DNA from: Geomonas anaerohicana
Lineage (GTDB): Bacteria; Desulfobacterota; Desulfuromonadia; Geobacterales; Geobacteraceae
NCBI RefSeq assembly: GCF_016458305.1
Contig: NZ_JAEMHL010000002.1
Span: forward strand, 124,001 to 188,000
Direction: 5' to 3'
DNA: 64,000 nt
The translations under genes and the position numbers were made by a program. Of the stretch, positions 38,901 through 48,418 are shown one piece after another (the first letter of the stretch is position 1; each line of letters opens with the position of its first letter). Below the pieces are notes generated by a model. It made no database searches, was not told the origin of the DNA, and saw only the letters and a list, made by a program, of their open reading frames with translations.

Positions 38901-40595
38901 TACCGCAAATTCATCGATCAACCGGCTTACACCAGCCGCGGCACCGCGTACGTCGGGGCCAACGACGGCATGCTGCATGCCTTCAGGCTGGGGCAGAGCA
39001 GGGTACACGCGGTCGACCAGGAGGTCTGGCCCCGCTCGCGCAAGGCGGTTCTGGACGGGAACGATCCGGGGCAGGAGGAGTGGGCTTTCGTCCCCCAAAA
39101 CGCGCTCCCCTACCTCGGGTATCTCAAGGAGCCGTCCTACCTGCACCTGTACTACGTAGACGGCGCCGCCACGCTGGTGGACGCAAGTCTGGGCGACCCC
39201 GCACGCTGCAGCCGCGATGCGTACTGGGACTGCGCCAAGGACAACAGTTCCGGGAGCAACTGGCGCACGGTCCTCATCGGCGCCATGGGGCTGGGAGGGG
39301 CCAGCCGCCTCCCCGACGGCCCCGCCTGCGTGGACCTCGGGGCCTCGGCGACCTGCGTCAAGGCGCCGGCTGCCGGTGTCGGCGGGCTTTCCTCCTACTT
39401 CGCCCTGGACGTCACCACCCAGGCGGGCGACGGCTCCGGCGGCCCCAGGTTCCTGTGGGAGTTCGCGCACCCGGACCTGGGCTTTGCCACCTCCGGCGCC
39501 GCCATCATCCGCGTCAAGGCGCGCACCATGAACAGTCAAAACGAGCAGATCCACGACCCCGACAAGAACGGGCGCTGGTTCGCCGTCTTCGCCTCGGGAC
39601 CCACCGGAGCCGTCGACAGGAAAACGCGCCAGTTCACCGCGGTGTCGGACCAGCCCCTGAGGCTCTTCGTCGTGGACCTGAACGCCGTGCCGCCGCTTGC
39701 CCTGGGGCGCAACTACTGGGTCATCGAGACCGGGATCCCCAACGCCTTCGGCGGCAGCATGGCCGGTGCCGGGATCGACGCCGACAAGTGGACCGGCTCT
39801 GCCGACGGCAATTACGAGGACGATGCCCTCTACGTCGGTTACACCAGGGCGGCCAGCGGGGGAGGATGGACCGGCGGGGTGCTGAGGCTCTTGACCTACG
39901 AGGACCCGGACCCGGCCCACTGGAAACCGGGCATCGTCATAGACGACGTCGGGCCCGTCACCGGAGCGGTCGGCAAGCTCCAGGACCGGCAGTACAAGCG
40001 CCTGTGGCTCTACTTCGGGGGCGGGCGATACTTCAACAAACAGGATGACCTCTCTGCCGCGCGCGCCCTCTACGGTGTCAGCGACCCATGCTACGACGCC
40101 GGCAAAAACACCCTCTTCAAGGGTGCCGGTTCCTGCAGCAGCGCGTCGCTGCGCCTGTCCGACCTGACCGAGGTCACCGACGTCTCACGAGTCGTGCAGC
40201 CCAAGGACCAGGGGGATACCTACAAGGGGTGGCTGATAAGGCTCGACGCCTCCTCCGGCACCCTCGGCAGCGAGCGCGCCATCGACGGCCCGACTGCCCT
40301 GACCGGAGGGGCCGTCTTCTTCCCCACCTTCCAGCCGTCCCTGGAGCCGTGCCGGGAAGGGGTCTCCTACCTGTGGGGGGTCCACTACAGCACCGGCGCT
40401 CCGACCCGGTCGCTGTCGGCCCAGGCCCTGATGCCGCTCTCCAGCGGCGGCATTCCCACGCTCGATGTGGCCCTCCTGCCGGACCGTGACCACCGGCGCA
40501 GTCCTCCCCAGACCGGCAAGGGGGTCAAGCCCCGCCTGGTCACCAACAGTGGGCTGAGGCCTTTGAAGAAGATCATCCATATCCAGGAGCGCTAG
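35985..40595 (+). CDS. pilY1: PilY1-like type IV pilus assembly/adhesion protein
   Basis: A 1536-residue exported protein expected on the pilus tip or cell surface. The ATG at 35985 follows AAAGGAG; a signal peptide ends near ARA-DA. A VWA domain begins at once with the MIDAS motif D60-N-S-A-S-M. A calcium-binding loop DANGDGSAD stands near residue 826, like the loop needed for pilus dynamics in Pseudomonas PilY1. The C-terminal half is the PilY1 beta-propeller (GANDGMLHAFRLG, WRTVLIGAMGLGG, LFYFGGGRY-like YFGGGRYF). Pilin genes are not in the window. The next gene starts two bases after the stop. Confidence 0.9.
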   Translation: MGKGRVTAPVCAAVVVFCLAAIMLLSAARQARADAAADMQAYCSVPPLPGVKPNLLLLLDNSASMYDLAYTTPQTFCLDDSFDPAASYPGYFEQNTVYQYATVTDRFAAAPGTSIDGSACNQAKTAYVCVNLNKTSKKLDNFLATGRFLNWLAMSKLDLEKLALTGGKYDPGTGLLQAESRGCQGKRYVKMVKDANGTPLPVTFGVRGPIPAETGYVQQGNHGGPSRIDIYPAAYNKSDCLLAVQKWQERAPAGEVATAAATCMGKLEDPVGIPTAGKVFAEIMSYCYNYLAGTDIVYTDLLNNLLPDCRKRYIFFYSAMPNKIPKNVGDDVCGKELFHSLLYHDSTASTQGYLGMCYSQGAFLDTCSVNQTKDFCAEVEKPWLDDPSANAAQAGTNASLPSFILDAGITNLGKVMATLQVRLAPAVAPTGLIQRFADDINFGAMIFNDNGAGSECGSAIPCVKHCSSDPVPRRECYFDGDCGTGSCSEDTRTDGGRIISYINYGESGDHGKGLVAAVDAVRGTSWTPLAEAFYEAIGYFAEKSSFRLQAADFDPVYPPSNYSCQRNNVLIVTDGMSSADRAAAVNSYVAAAAAAWVNPGDGMPASLTTTASTPAGSPPENLGSYNLDDLAWIARHKNIFDPAQPIARHKDYITTHVVYTGPPCGDPVSKAGYNADGSCTTSDEGKPEKLMQLTAANGGGGIRSVYNPAGLQGALVTVLLQIAGGFNTGSSSSLLATGEGNGALFLQPQFYPQKSFDGGKTSGTWLGELQTLWYYIDNFTSGSSGAASRIREDTRGNKVLDLKLDRVVEFTVDPGLQDSRARLFVDANGDGSADAVQPAGYPVTVLPEAVQSLWRAGRQLWDRAPETRTVYTQTGGTSLVPFLDTSSAVNRQLLLARDQAEANQIVAFVRGSDDVKGASGAATRDRGLTAFGASGVKSWKLGDIISSTPVLQSAAPLGSYHLPGPAGYGDLSYRKFIDQPAYTSRGTAYVGANDGMLHAFRLGQSRVHAVDQEVWPRSRKAVLDGNDPGQEEWAFVPQNALPYLGYLKEPSYLHLYYVDGAATLVDASLGDPARCSRDAYWDCAKDNSSGSNWRTVLIGAMGLGGASRLPDGPACVDLGASATCVKAPAAGVGGLSSYFALDVTTQAGDGSGGPRFLWEFAHPDLGFATSGAAIIRVKARTMNSQNEQIHDPDKNGRWFAVFASGPTGAVDRKTRQFTAVSDQPLRLFVVDLNAVPPLALGRNYWVIETGIPNAFGGSMAGAGIDADKWTGSADGNYEDDALYVGYTRAASGGGWTGGVLRLLTYEDPDPAHWKPGIVIDDVGPVTGAVGKLQDRQYKRLWLYFGGGRYFNKQDDLSAARALYGVSDPCYDAGKNTLFKGAGSCSSASLRLSDLTEVTDVSRVVQPKDQGDTYKGWLIRLDASSGTLGSERAIDGPTALTGGAVFFPTFQPSLEPCREGVSYLWGVHYSTGAPTRSLSAQALMPLSSGGIPTLDVALLPDRDHRRSPPQTGKGVKPRLVTNSGLRPLKKIIHIQER

Positions 40596-40597
40596 GC

Positions 40598-43500
40598 ATG
40601 AGACGGATCACCCCGGCAGCAGGACGGAGCATCCTCGCAGCGGCAGCCGCAGCAATCTTTTTCCTGTTCTTTGCCGCGGCTCCCTCCCGGGCGCTGGCGG
40701 CCTGGACCCTGGACGGTTTCGACATCCGCGCCGGCGGGAGCGTCACCATCAACGGCGTGGTGCATGCCGTCGCGGTGCAGCGGCAGGACGCGAAGATCGT
40801 GGTGGCCGGCGATTTCACCCTGACCGGCGGCCTCCCGGCGGTGACGCGCACCAACGTCGCCCGGCTGAACCATGACGGCACCCTGGACACCTCGTTCGAC
40901 CCGCCGACACCCGACGGCCCGGTCTACGCCCTGGCGCTCCAGCCCGACCCGGTCGCGCCCGCAAACCCGGACTACATCTGGATCGGCGGCAGCTTCACCG
41001 GCGCCGGGGGGACCAACCGCAAGGGGGTGGCGCGGCTTGCGGGGGGGACCGGTGGGCTCGACCCTCTCGACCCCGTCACGACCCCCCTGGCGGTAACCGT
41101 GCGCGCGCTCGCCCTGCTCCCTGCGGGCGCCGGCTTGCTGGTGGGGGGGGAGTTCCGGGAGATCAAGGCGGGCTTGCCGACCAGGAACCTGGCGGGCCTC
41201 GCCGTTGCCGGGGGGGGCGCCGGGACCCTCAACTGGACCTACAGCGGCGGGCTCAACGACGACGCCGGCAACGTGGCGGTCAACGCCATAGCGTTGCAGG
41301 ACGGCGCCGTGGTGGTGGGGGGGGAATTCGCTACTCCCTGGTCGGCCAACATCGCCCGTTTCTGGGCATCGGGCGCCTACGACGCGAGCTTTCGCCCCGT
41401 CTCTCCCGACGCCGCGGTGCGCGCCCTGGCGGTGCAGGCCGACGGCAGGATCCTTGTCGGCGGGGACTTCTCCGGCGCGTTGCTGTCCCGCAACTACCTG
41501 GCACGGCTGAACCGGGACGGGACGCTCGACTCCTTCGATCCCGGTTTCGCCGGCGCCCCCGGGTCAGCGGTTTTCGCTCTCCAGGTGGAGCCGGACGGCG
41601 CCATCATCGCGGCGGGAAGCTTCAGCGTCGGCGCAGGCCCGACCCAGCGCTTCAACCTGGCCCGGCTCAGGCTCGACGGGACCCTCCCGGAAACCATGTT
41701 CCCCGCCCCCGACGGGGCGGTCCGGGCGCTGGCCCGGCAGGGGGACGGCTGCCTGCTCGCCGCCGGCGGCTTCGGCAACGTCGGCAGCGTGCCCCGCACC
41801 TCCCTGGCCCGGTTCTACCCCTACGGCGCCCTGGACGACGACCTGCCGCAGCTGGTCAGTGGCATCGGCCTGGTCAACCGGCTCTCCATGCGTCCCGACG
41901 GCCGGACCACCATGGTGGGCCTCTTCGAGCAGGTGCTGGGAGCAGGGCGGTTTCACATCGCGCGGTTCAGGGGGGACTGGTCCATCGACCCCGGCTACGA
42001 CCCCGACCTCAATCTCGGGCAGCAGGGCTTCGCCCTCGTGCCCCTGCCCGACGACGCGCTCCTGATGGCAGGGGACTTCATCACCATCAACGGCGACCTG
42101 CAGGTCCAGATGGTGCGCCTCGATGGCGCCGGGGTACCCGGGCCTGCCTCCTTCAACAGCTTCGTCGGCGGCTACCTGCAGTTCTTCGGCTATATCAACG
42201 CCGTGACCGTGGCCGAGGACGGCGCGATCTACCTGGGCGGGGACAACGTCGAGGTGTCCCCCTACCGGTTCATGTCCCGGCTCTTCAGCACGGGCGACCA
42301 CGACGCCGGTTTCGTTCCGCCGGGCGAGGTCGATGGGATCGTGACCGCCATAGCCATACAGCCCGACGGCCTGCTCCTGGTCACCACCGACACGGGCAGG
42401 GTGCTGAGGCTTTTCCCCGGCGGCTCCCTCGACCCGGCCTGGCACGGCGGCACCCCCCTGCAGCTGGGGGGGAAGATCGACCACCTGGTGCTGCTCCCGG
42501 ACGGGCGCATCCTGGTCTCGGGGTACAACCTGCGTCCCGGGAGCGTGGTCGATGCCGGGAGCGGGGCGACTGTAGCGGTGTCGCGCAACCTGGTGCGCCT
42601 CTCCAGCGACGGTGTCGTCGACGACGGCTTCGTCATCGAGGCCTTGTACACCCACGACGGCACCTTCGATAGCCATGTCCTTGGCGTTACCGTGCAGACC
42701 GACGGCAGCCTCATCATCTACGGCGTCTTCGACCAGATCCGCGACGGCTTCGGAACCCTCATCAAGCGCGACTACGTCACCCGCGTGACGCCGGAGGGGC
42801 GCCTCGACCCCGCTGTCGACCTGGGCCCCTTCTCCTTTGCCGGCGGAACCCCGGTGAGCCTGGTCGAGACGGTCAACCTGCAGCCGGACGGCAAGATGCT
42901 GGTGGGGGGGGATTTCATCGGCTTGAACGGGAGGAACAAGCTGATCCGCTTCTCCAACGGCTGGAGCTCCGAGGAACTCTCCGTCTCCGATACCGGCGAC
43001 AAGGTGACCTGGCTCCGCTTAGGGACCTCGCCCGAGCTGTGGCGGGTGACCTTCGAGTATTCGGAAAACCCCGACGCGGCGGCGCCGGTCTGGATTCCGC
43101 TGGGGAAGGGGCGCTGGGTCGCGGGGAGGTGGGAACTGGACGGTCTCGACCTGGCACAGTATGGCACCGGCGTGAACCGCTACGTCCGTGCCCGGGGGTA
43201 CGTCGCCTCCGAGCGCGGCACCCTCGGCTCCCCGGTGGAGTCGGTCCGCCTTTACTACCTGAAGCCGCAGACCGTCACCATCACGGTGAGCGCCGATGCC
43301 AAGAGCAAGGTGTACGGCCAGGACGACCCCCCGCTCACCTACACCTTCACCCCGGCCCTGAACGGCGGCGACCAGTTCACCGGCGCCCTGTCCCGGATAC
43401 CGGGGCGGGACGTGGGGGGGTACGCCATCACGGTCGGGACGCTCGCCCTGGGAAGCGGCTACCAGCTGGTCTACCGCGGGGCGAACCTGACCGTCACCCG

Positions 43501-45748
43501 GGCCGACCTGTTGATCAGCGCGGTGGATCAGACCAAGACGGCAGGCTCCGCCAACCCGCCGCTTAGCGCCCGCTACACCGGCCTCGCCCCCTGGGACACA
43601 AAGGACAGCCTGGGGGGCGCGCCCCTGGTCACCACCGCCGTCGATGCCGCTACCGGGCGGGGGAGCTACCCCATCCATGCGGCCCTGGGGGGGATCACCA
43701 GCGCCAATTATCGCTACAGCTTCGCCGACGGCAGTTTCACCGTCACCGGGCGACCGCAGCTGATCACCTTCAACCAGCCCCCGCCGAAAAGCTACGGCGA
43801 CGCCCCGTTCGCCGCGGCAGCCCGAGCCGACAGCGGTCTCCCGGTCGGCTACGCGAGCTCCAACCCCGGGGCGGCCACCGTAGTCAACGGCGAGATCCGC
43901 ATCGCGGGCGCGGGAAGCACCGTGATCACCGCCACGCAGGGAGGGGACGCCTTCTGGGACCCCGCTCCCGAGGTCCGGGTCACCCTGGACGTCGCCAGGG
44001 CGGCGCTGCGCGTGGCAGCCCGGGACCAAAGCCGGGCCTACCTGACGCCGAACCCCGAGCTCAGCGTGAACTTTTCGGGCTTCGTCTACGGCGAGGGGGC
44101 CTCCGTCCTCACCGGCGCCCCGCTGCTCTCCACCGCGGCGACCCTGACCAGCGCCGTCGGGAGCTACCCCATCGTCGCCGCCGCCGGGAGCCTGCGTGCC
44201 GCCAACTACGATATCGTCCCGGTCAACGGCACCCTCACCGTCTTCAAGTCCTGCCAGGAGATCACCTTCCCCGCCATCCCGGAACGGACCTTCGGCGATC
44301 CCCCCTTCGAGATCGTCGCCTCCGCCTGCAGCGGGCTCCCGCTCAGTTTCCGCAGTTCCAACCCGGAGGTGGCCCGGGTGGACGGGGACGTCATCACCGT
44401 TACCGGGGCGGGGAGCACCGTGATCACGGCCAGCCAGCCCGGCAGCGGCGACCTGGAGACGGCGACCGGGAAGTCGCAGCCCTTCGTCGTGCACAGAAGC
44501 GGGCAGCAGGTGAGCTTTTCCTCGCCGGCCCGGAAGGTGGTGGGGGACCCCCCCTTCGACCTGGAGGGGAGCGCGAGCAGCGGCCTCCCCCTCAGCTATG
44601 CCAGTTCCGACCCCGCCGTGGCCACCGTCGCCGGGAACAGGGTGACCGTGGTCGGCGCCGGGACCACGGTACTGAGCGCGCTGCAGGGGGGAAGCGGCAA
44701 CTACCTCCCCGCCCTGCCGGTCACCAGGACGCTCACCGTGGCCCAGGAGGGTACCCCGCCGCAGCTCTACCTCTCTACGCTCAACTCCGGGGCCGGCACC
44801 TCCAACCCGGTGCTGAACATCATGGGGCGGGCCTCGGACGCCTCGGGCATCGCGAGCCTCAGCGTGGCCGGCGTCGAGCGCAGCGCCGACGCGGCGCTGT
44901 TCAGTGCCGCCGTCACCCTTGCCGAAGGAGACAACGCCATCGCCGTGACCGCCCGCGACGGCGCCGGCAACGCGACCACGCACAGCTTCACCGTCACCCT
45001 GGATGCGCTGGCGCCGGTGCTGGCCGTGAGCGCACCGGCCGACAACAGCGTCACCGATGCCGTGAGCTGCGCCGTCACCGGCACGGTCACCCCGGGGAGC
45101 ACGGTGACCATGGCGGTGAACGGCGCGGCGCTGCAGCTCATCCCGGTGAACGTGGGGAGCTTCACGGGGAGCGCCCTTCTGGCCGAAGGGATCAACACCA
45201 TCGAGCTCACCGCAGAACGCGAGGGGCGCAGTTCGCGCAGCAAGCGGAGCGTCACCTTCGACCCGACAGCACCGGCGCTGGCAATTACCGACCCGGTGCA
45301 GGACCTGAGGAGCGAGGCGGCATCGATCACCATCGCCGGCACGGTGGGGAGTGCCGCAGTCGGGGGGGTGCAGATCCAGGCCGCGGGGGCGCTCTACGCA
45401 CCCGAGGTGGTGGGGGGAGTGTTCCGGCAGCAGCTGCCGCTGGCCTTGGGGGAAAACCGGGTCACGGTGCGGGCGGTCGCCGGCAACGGGACCACGAGCG
45501 TGGCGCAGCGCAACCTGGTGCGCATCGAACGCCTCAGCGGCGACCTGGACGGCAACGGCAGCGTCGACATCCAGGACGCCCTGCAGTTACTGAAGATCTC
45601 TTTGGGGACCGAACCCGTCACTGCCGCCGCGCTCGCCCACGGCGACCTGGCCCCGGTGCTGAACGGCGTGTCCCGGCCCGACGGGGTGATCGACGTGGGC
45701 GACCTGCTGGTGCTGTTGCGCAGCATCGTGGGGCTTTCGCGGTTTTAA
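40598..45748 (+). CDS. Giant secreted protein with delta-60 repeats, MBG and Ig-like domains and a C-terminal dockerin
   Basis: A 1716-residue protein with a signal peptide ending near RALA. Residues about 30-800 hold a dozen or more delta-60 repeats (ALQPDG-I-VGG-F and RLNRDGTLD units), which fold as beta-propellers. From about 889 to 1215 there are MBG-like units (SKVYGQDDPPLTYTF, then two related ones) with Big-type Ig domains between and after them. The last 70 residues form a two-part type I dockerin with calcium loops DLDGNGSVDIQDAL and DGVIDVGDLLVLL. It is translated in tandem with pilY1, two bases apart, so it probably acts with it on the surface. Confidence 0.85.
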   Translation: MRRITPAAGRSILAAAAAAIFFLFFAAAPSRALAAWTLDGFDIRAGGSVTINGVVHAVAVQRQDAKIVVAGDFTLTGGLPAVTRTNVARLNHDGTLDTSFDPPTPDGPVYALALQPDPVAPANPDYIWIGGSFTGAGGTNRKGVARLAGGTGGLDPLDPVTTPLAVTVRALALLPAGAGLLVGGEFREIKAGLPTRNLAGLAVAGGGAGTLNWTYSGGLNDDAGNVAVNAIALQDGAVVVGGEFATPWSANIARFWASGAYDASFRPVSPDAAVRALAVQADGRILVGGDFSGALLSRNYLARLNRDGTLDSFDPGFAGAPGSAVFALQVEPDGAIIAAGSFSVGAGPTQRFNLARLRLDGTLPETMFPAPDGAVRALARQGDGCLLAAGGFGNVGSVPRTSLARFYPYGALDDDLPQLVSGIGLVNRLSMRPDGRTTMVGLFEQVLGAGRFHIARFRGDWSIDPGYDPDLNLGQQGFALVPLPDDALLMAGDFITINGDLQVQMVRLDGAGVPGPASFNSFVGGYLQFFGYINAVTVAEDGAIYLGGDNVEVSPYRFMSRLFSTGDHDAGFVPPGEVDGIVTAIAIQPDGLLLVTTDTGRVLRLFPGGSLDPAWHGGTPLQLGGKIDHLVLLPDGRILVSGYNLRPGSVVDAGSGATVAVSRNLVRLSSDGVVDDGFVIEALYTHDGTFDSHVLGVTVQTDGSLIIYGVFDQIRDGFGTLIKRDYVTRVTPEGRLDPAVDLGPFSFAGGTPVSLVETVNLQPDGKMLVGGDFIGLNGRNKLIRFSNGWSSEELSVSDTGDKVTWLRLGTSPELWRVTFEYSENPDAAAPVWIPLGKGRWVAGRWELDGLDLAQYGTGVNRYVRARGYVASERGTLGSPVESVRLYYLKPQTVTITVSADAKSKVYGQDDPPLTYTFTPALNGGDQFTGALSRIPGRDVGGYAITVGTLALGSGYQLVYRGANLTVTRADLLISAVDQTKTAGSANPPLSARYTGLAPWDTKDSLGGAPLVTTAVDAATGRGSYPIHAALGGITSANYRYSFADGSFTVTGRPQLITFNQPPPKSYGDAPFAAAARADSGLPVGYASSNPGAATVVNGEIRIAGAGSTVITATQGGDAFWDPAPEVRVTLDVARAALRVAARDQSRAYLTPNPELSVNFSGFVYGEGASVLTGAPLLSTAATLTSAVGSYPIVAAAGSLRAANYDIVPVNGTLTVFKSCQEITFPAIPERTFGDPPFEIVASACSGLPLSFRSSNPEVARVDGDVITVTGAGSTVITASQPGSGDLETATGKSQPFVVHRSGQQVSFSSPARKVVGDPPFDLEGSASSGLPLSYASSDPAVATVAGNRVTVVGAGTTVLSALQGGSGNYLPALPVTRTLTVAQEGTPPQLYLSTLNSGAGTSNPVLNIMGRASDASGIASLSVAGVERSADAALFSAAVTLAEGDNAIAVTARDGAGNATTHSFTVTLDALAPVLAVSAPADNSVTDAVSCAVTGTVTPGSTVTMAVNGAALQLIPVNVGSFTGSALLAEGINTIELTAEREGRSSRSKRSVTFDPTAPALAITDPVQDLRSEAASITIAGTVGSAAVGGVQIQAAGALYAPEVVGGVFRQQLPLALGENRVTVRAVAGNGTTSVAQRNLVRIERLSGDLDGNGSVDIQDALQLLKISLGTEPVTAAALAHGDLAPVLNGVSRPDGVIDVGDLLVLLRSIVGLSRF

Positions 45749-45817
45749 GAACTTTTTCTTGCCTTTCCCGCTCCAAAATCGTATAGACCTCTCTAATCTA
45801 ACGACCAGGAGCGGCGT

Positions 45818-47308
45818 ATGAACAGGACTTGGCGATTGATCTTGGCGGGCATGATGCTGGCGACCCTGGCCCTGGCCGCGGGGTGCAGCTCGAACCGCGA
45901 GCTGCCACGGCGGGTCACTGAGAGTCTGGACGGCATCGCCAGAAGCTCGCAAAGCGGGCAGTTCCTCTACGTCGACCCCGGCACGCCGGGACACCCGCAG
46001 GCGACCCTCTACCCGGTGCGGCGCTCGCTATTGGGGTGGGAGCTTGCCCTGCCGGCGGTCCCGGTGAACCTGGGACGCAACGGCGTGGCGCCACCGTTCG
46101 AGAAACGGGAAGGGGACGGCCGCACCCCTGCCGGCATCTTCCCCCTGCGCACCGCCTTCGGTTATCCCCAAAGCCTCCCCGGCAGCTTCCCGTACCGCCA
46201 GGTCGACACCCAGGACCTCTGGGTGGACGACCCGCAATCCCCCGATTACAACCGCTGGGTCTGGCGCGGCGAGACCAGGGCCTCCTCCTTCGAGGAACTC
46301 TTGCGTCCCGACCCCCTCTACAAGTACGCCCTGGTGCTCGACTACAACACGGACCCGGTCGTGCGCGACCTGGGAAGCGCCATCTTCATCCACGTCGAGC
46401 GCGGGGCGGACAGCGTCACCGCGGGCTGCGTTTCGCTGCCGGAAAAGGAGCTGGTGCAGCTGATCGGCTGGCTCGACCCGGAACAGCGCCCCCAGGTGGT
46501 GATCGGCAGCGCCTCCGCCGTGGCGGCTGCCCTGGCGGGCATCGCTGAACAGCTCCCCTCCGACCTGCCGGCCGGGCTCAAGGGAAGGCTCTCCGAGGGG
46601 GGGCGCGTCCTGGCGCTGCGCCAAGGCGCCGGCGGCTTCTTCGCCGCCGCGGTGCCCTTGCCGGCAAGCGTCGGGCAGCAGATGCAGGAGAAGAAAACAT
46701 GGCGCCCGGAGTGTCCGGTCCCCCTGGACCAGCTTGCCTACCTGGTCACCTCCTACTGGGGCTTCGACGGCGCCCCCCACTACGGCGAACTGGTGGTGCA
46801 CCAGGCGCTGGCCGCCTTCTTCCTGGACTCCCTGCACCACGCCTACAACGGGCGCTTCCCCATCGAGCGGATGGAGCTCATCGACGCCTACGACGGCGAC
46901 GACTTCCGCTCCATGGAGGCCAACAACACCTCGGCCTTCAACTGCCGCGAGGTCCCCGGCAGGCCCGGCGTATTCTCCAGGCACAGCTTTGGTGCCGCCA
47001 TCGACGTCAACCCGCGCCAGAACCCGTACCTGATGCTGGAAGAGGGGGGGGGGGCACAGGCAGCAGGGATCACGGCCGTCGCAGCAGCGCAGCAATTCTG
47101 CCTGGGGAACCCCGCCCTGTGCCGCGTCCTCCCGGCCGCCTCGGCCGATTACCTGGACCGGCAGAGCCCGCGCCCCGGCATGCTGCAGCCGGGCGACCCG
47201 CTCCTCGCCCCTTTCCGCCAGCGCGGCTTCACCTGGGGAGGGAGCTGGCGCTTCCCGGATTACCAGCACCTCGAGTACGACCTGGGGCGGCTCCTGTCGG
47301 TTCCCTAA
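45818..47308 (+). CDS. L,D-transpeptidase and M15 carboxypeptidase fusion lipoprotein
   Basis: A 496-residue lipoprotein (lipobox LAAGC) with two peptidoglycan enzymes in one chain. The N-terminal half has the YkuD-type L,D-transpeptidase active site: H192 and the nucleophile C204 in SVTAGCVSL, with the GRTPAGIF segment upstream. The C-terminal half has a VanY/M15 zinc site: H389 and D396 in SRHSFGAAIDVNP and H484 in YQHLEY. It may both cross-link and trim peptide stems. It lies just after the pilY1 operon, 70 bases away, and could open or anchor the wall for surface structures. That link is inference. Confidence 0.87.
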   Translation: MNRTWRLILAGMMLATLALAAGCSSNRELPRRVTESLDGIARSSQSGQFLYVDPGTPGHPQATLYPVRRSLLGWELALPAVPVNLGRNGVAPPFEKREGDGRTPAGIFPLRTAFGYPQSLPGSFPYRQVDTQDLWVDDPQSPDYNRWVWRGETRASSFEELLRPDPLYKYALVLDYNTDPVVRDLGSAIFIHVERGADSVTAGCVSLPEKELVQLIGWLDPEQRPQVVIGSASAVAAALAGIAEQLPSDLPAGLKGRLSEGGRVLALRQGAGGFFAAAVPLPASVGQQMQEKKTWRPECPVPLDQLAYLVTSYWGFDGAPHYGELVVHQALAAFFLDSLHHAYNGRFPIERMELIDAYDGDDFRSMEANNTSAFNCREVPGRPGVFSRHSFGAAIDVNPRQNPYLMLEEGGGAQAAGITAVAAAQQFCLGNPALCRVLPAASADYLDRQSPRPGMLQPGDPLLAPFRQRGFTWGGSWRFPDYQHLEYDLGRLLSVP

Positions 47309-47631
47309 CGTTCGTTCGATGTAATTATTTTTCTTTCATTATCTTCTCTCTCCCATCCCCTTCTGTCTGGCCACCGGCACACGACCGGGAGCCGTCCGGC
47401 ACGATCCGGCCGCCCCGGTCCCCCGTCCCAATGCACTAAAGATACGTGCTTTTCTCTTTTTCGAGCCTGCTCGATTCCAGTCCTGTCCCACCTCCATTCC
47501 GTTCTCTTATCCCGCGTCCAGGCCGCCTTTGGGGCCGCTGCAGGGGTATATTGTATACAGCCGGGCGATTTTATCACTAATGGTTTCATTAGCCGTGTCG
47601 ATAGGATGTAAAAAAAATCCCGGAGGTTCTC
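47309..47631. other. Intergenic region before the PstS-like gene
   Basis: No gene is visible in these 323 bases. The last part has an inverted repeat CTAATG-GTTT-CATTAG (47577-47592) and the small palindrome GTATATTGTATAC just before it. Either could be a control site for the binding-protein/chemoreceptor pair. No convincing promoter boxes were found. Confidence 0.4.
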
Positions 47632-48387
47632 ATGAGAAAAGTAGTGAAGTCGGCGGTTTGTGGTCTGGTAGTACTGGCAGCGGCGGCAGCCTACGGGGAG
47701 GAAATCAAGGTAGGCGGCGGCGGTGCCTCGATGAGCGCGGTGTTCACTCCCATTAAGGCCCCCTTCGAGAAGGCGACCGGCAGCACGCTCATGATCCTGC
47801 AGTCCTCGCCCAAGGACGGCCTGGTCGACCTGATCAAGGGAAAAATCGAGATGGCGGCCGGGGCGGTGCCGTTCGACGCCATGGTCGCCGGCGCGGAAAA
47901 GGACGGGGTCAAGGTGAACCGCGATGCCCTGGTGGTGCAGCAGGTAGGCGTCAACCGCACCGCCGTCTTCGTGCACCCCTCCAACAAGGTCGCGGCACTT
48001 TCCAAGGAGCAGTTGAAGGGGATCTTCACCGGCAAGATCGGCAACTGGAAAGAGGTCGGCGGCGACGACAAGGACATCATCGTGGTCTGGGGCAAGGGGA
48101 CCCCGGGTCAGAACGCCCAGTTCCAGAAGGAGATCCTGGACGGGGCGGAGGTGACCAAGGACATCCTCGACACCACCAACTACGCCAAGATCAAGGAGAG
48201 CGTCTCCGCGACCCCGGAGGCGATCGGCATCGACCCCTTCGGCATGGCGGACGCTTCGGTGAAGGCGGTCCAGTCCCCGGTGCTCACCAGCCCGATCCTG
48301 GTGGTGACCCAAGGCAAGCCTTCGGCCAAGCTGCAGAAGGTGCTGGACTACATCAAGGGCGAAGGCGACAAGTACGTGAAGAAGTAA
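47632..48387 (+). CDS. PstS-like periplasmic phosphate-type binding protein
   Basis: A 251-residue solute-binding protein with a signal peptide ending near AAYG. It shows PstS-like segments: [41 protein letters not shown] and [18 protein letters not shown]. The family typically binds oxyanions such as phosphate. No pstCAB transport genes follow; instead a chemoreceptor gene begins 31 bases downstream, so the protein may be a ligand-binding partner for chemotaxis. Ligand identity is uncertain. Confidence 0.85.
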   Translation: MRKVVKSAVCGLVVLAAAAAYGEEIKVGGGGASMSAVFTPIKAPFEKATGSTLMILQSSPKDGLVDLIKGKIEMAAGAVPFDAMVAGAEKDGVKVNRDALVVQQVGVNRTAVFVHPSNKVAALSKEQLKGIFTGKIGNWKEVGGDDKDIIVVWGKGTPGQNAQFQKEILDGAEVTKDILDTTNYAKIKESVSATPEAIGIDPFGMADASVKAVQSPVLTSPILVVTQGKPSAKLQKVLDYIKGEGDKYVKK

Positions 48388-48418
48388 CCGCGGCGACGCG
48401 AACCTGAACTGGTGCCAT

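Noticed and set aside
36708-39920. A 1070-codon open frame antisense to pilY1 (and a similar 705-codon frame antisense to the helicase gene at 1970-4087)
   Set aside because: High GC leaves long stop-free frames opposite real genes. These have skewed His/Val/Gly/Arg composition, no ribosome site and no recognisable domain.
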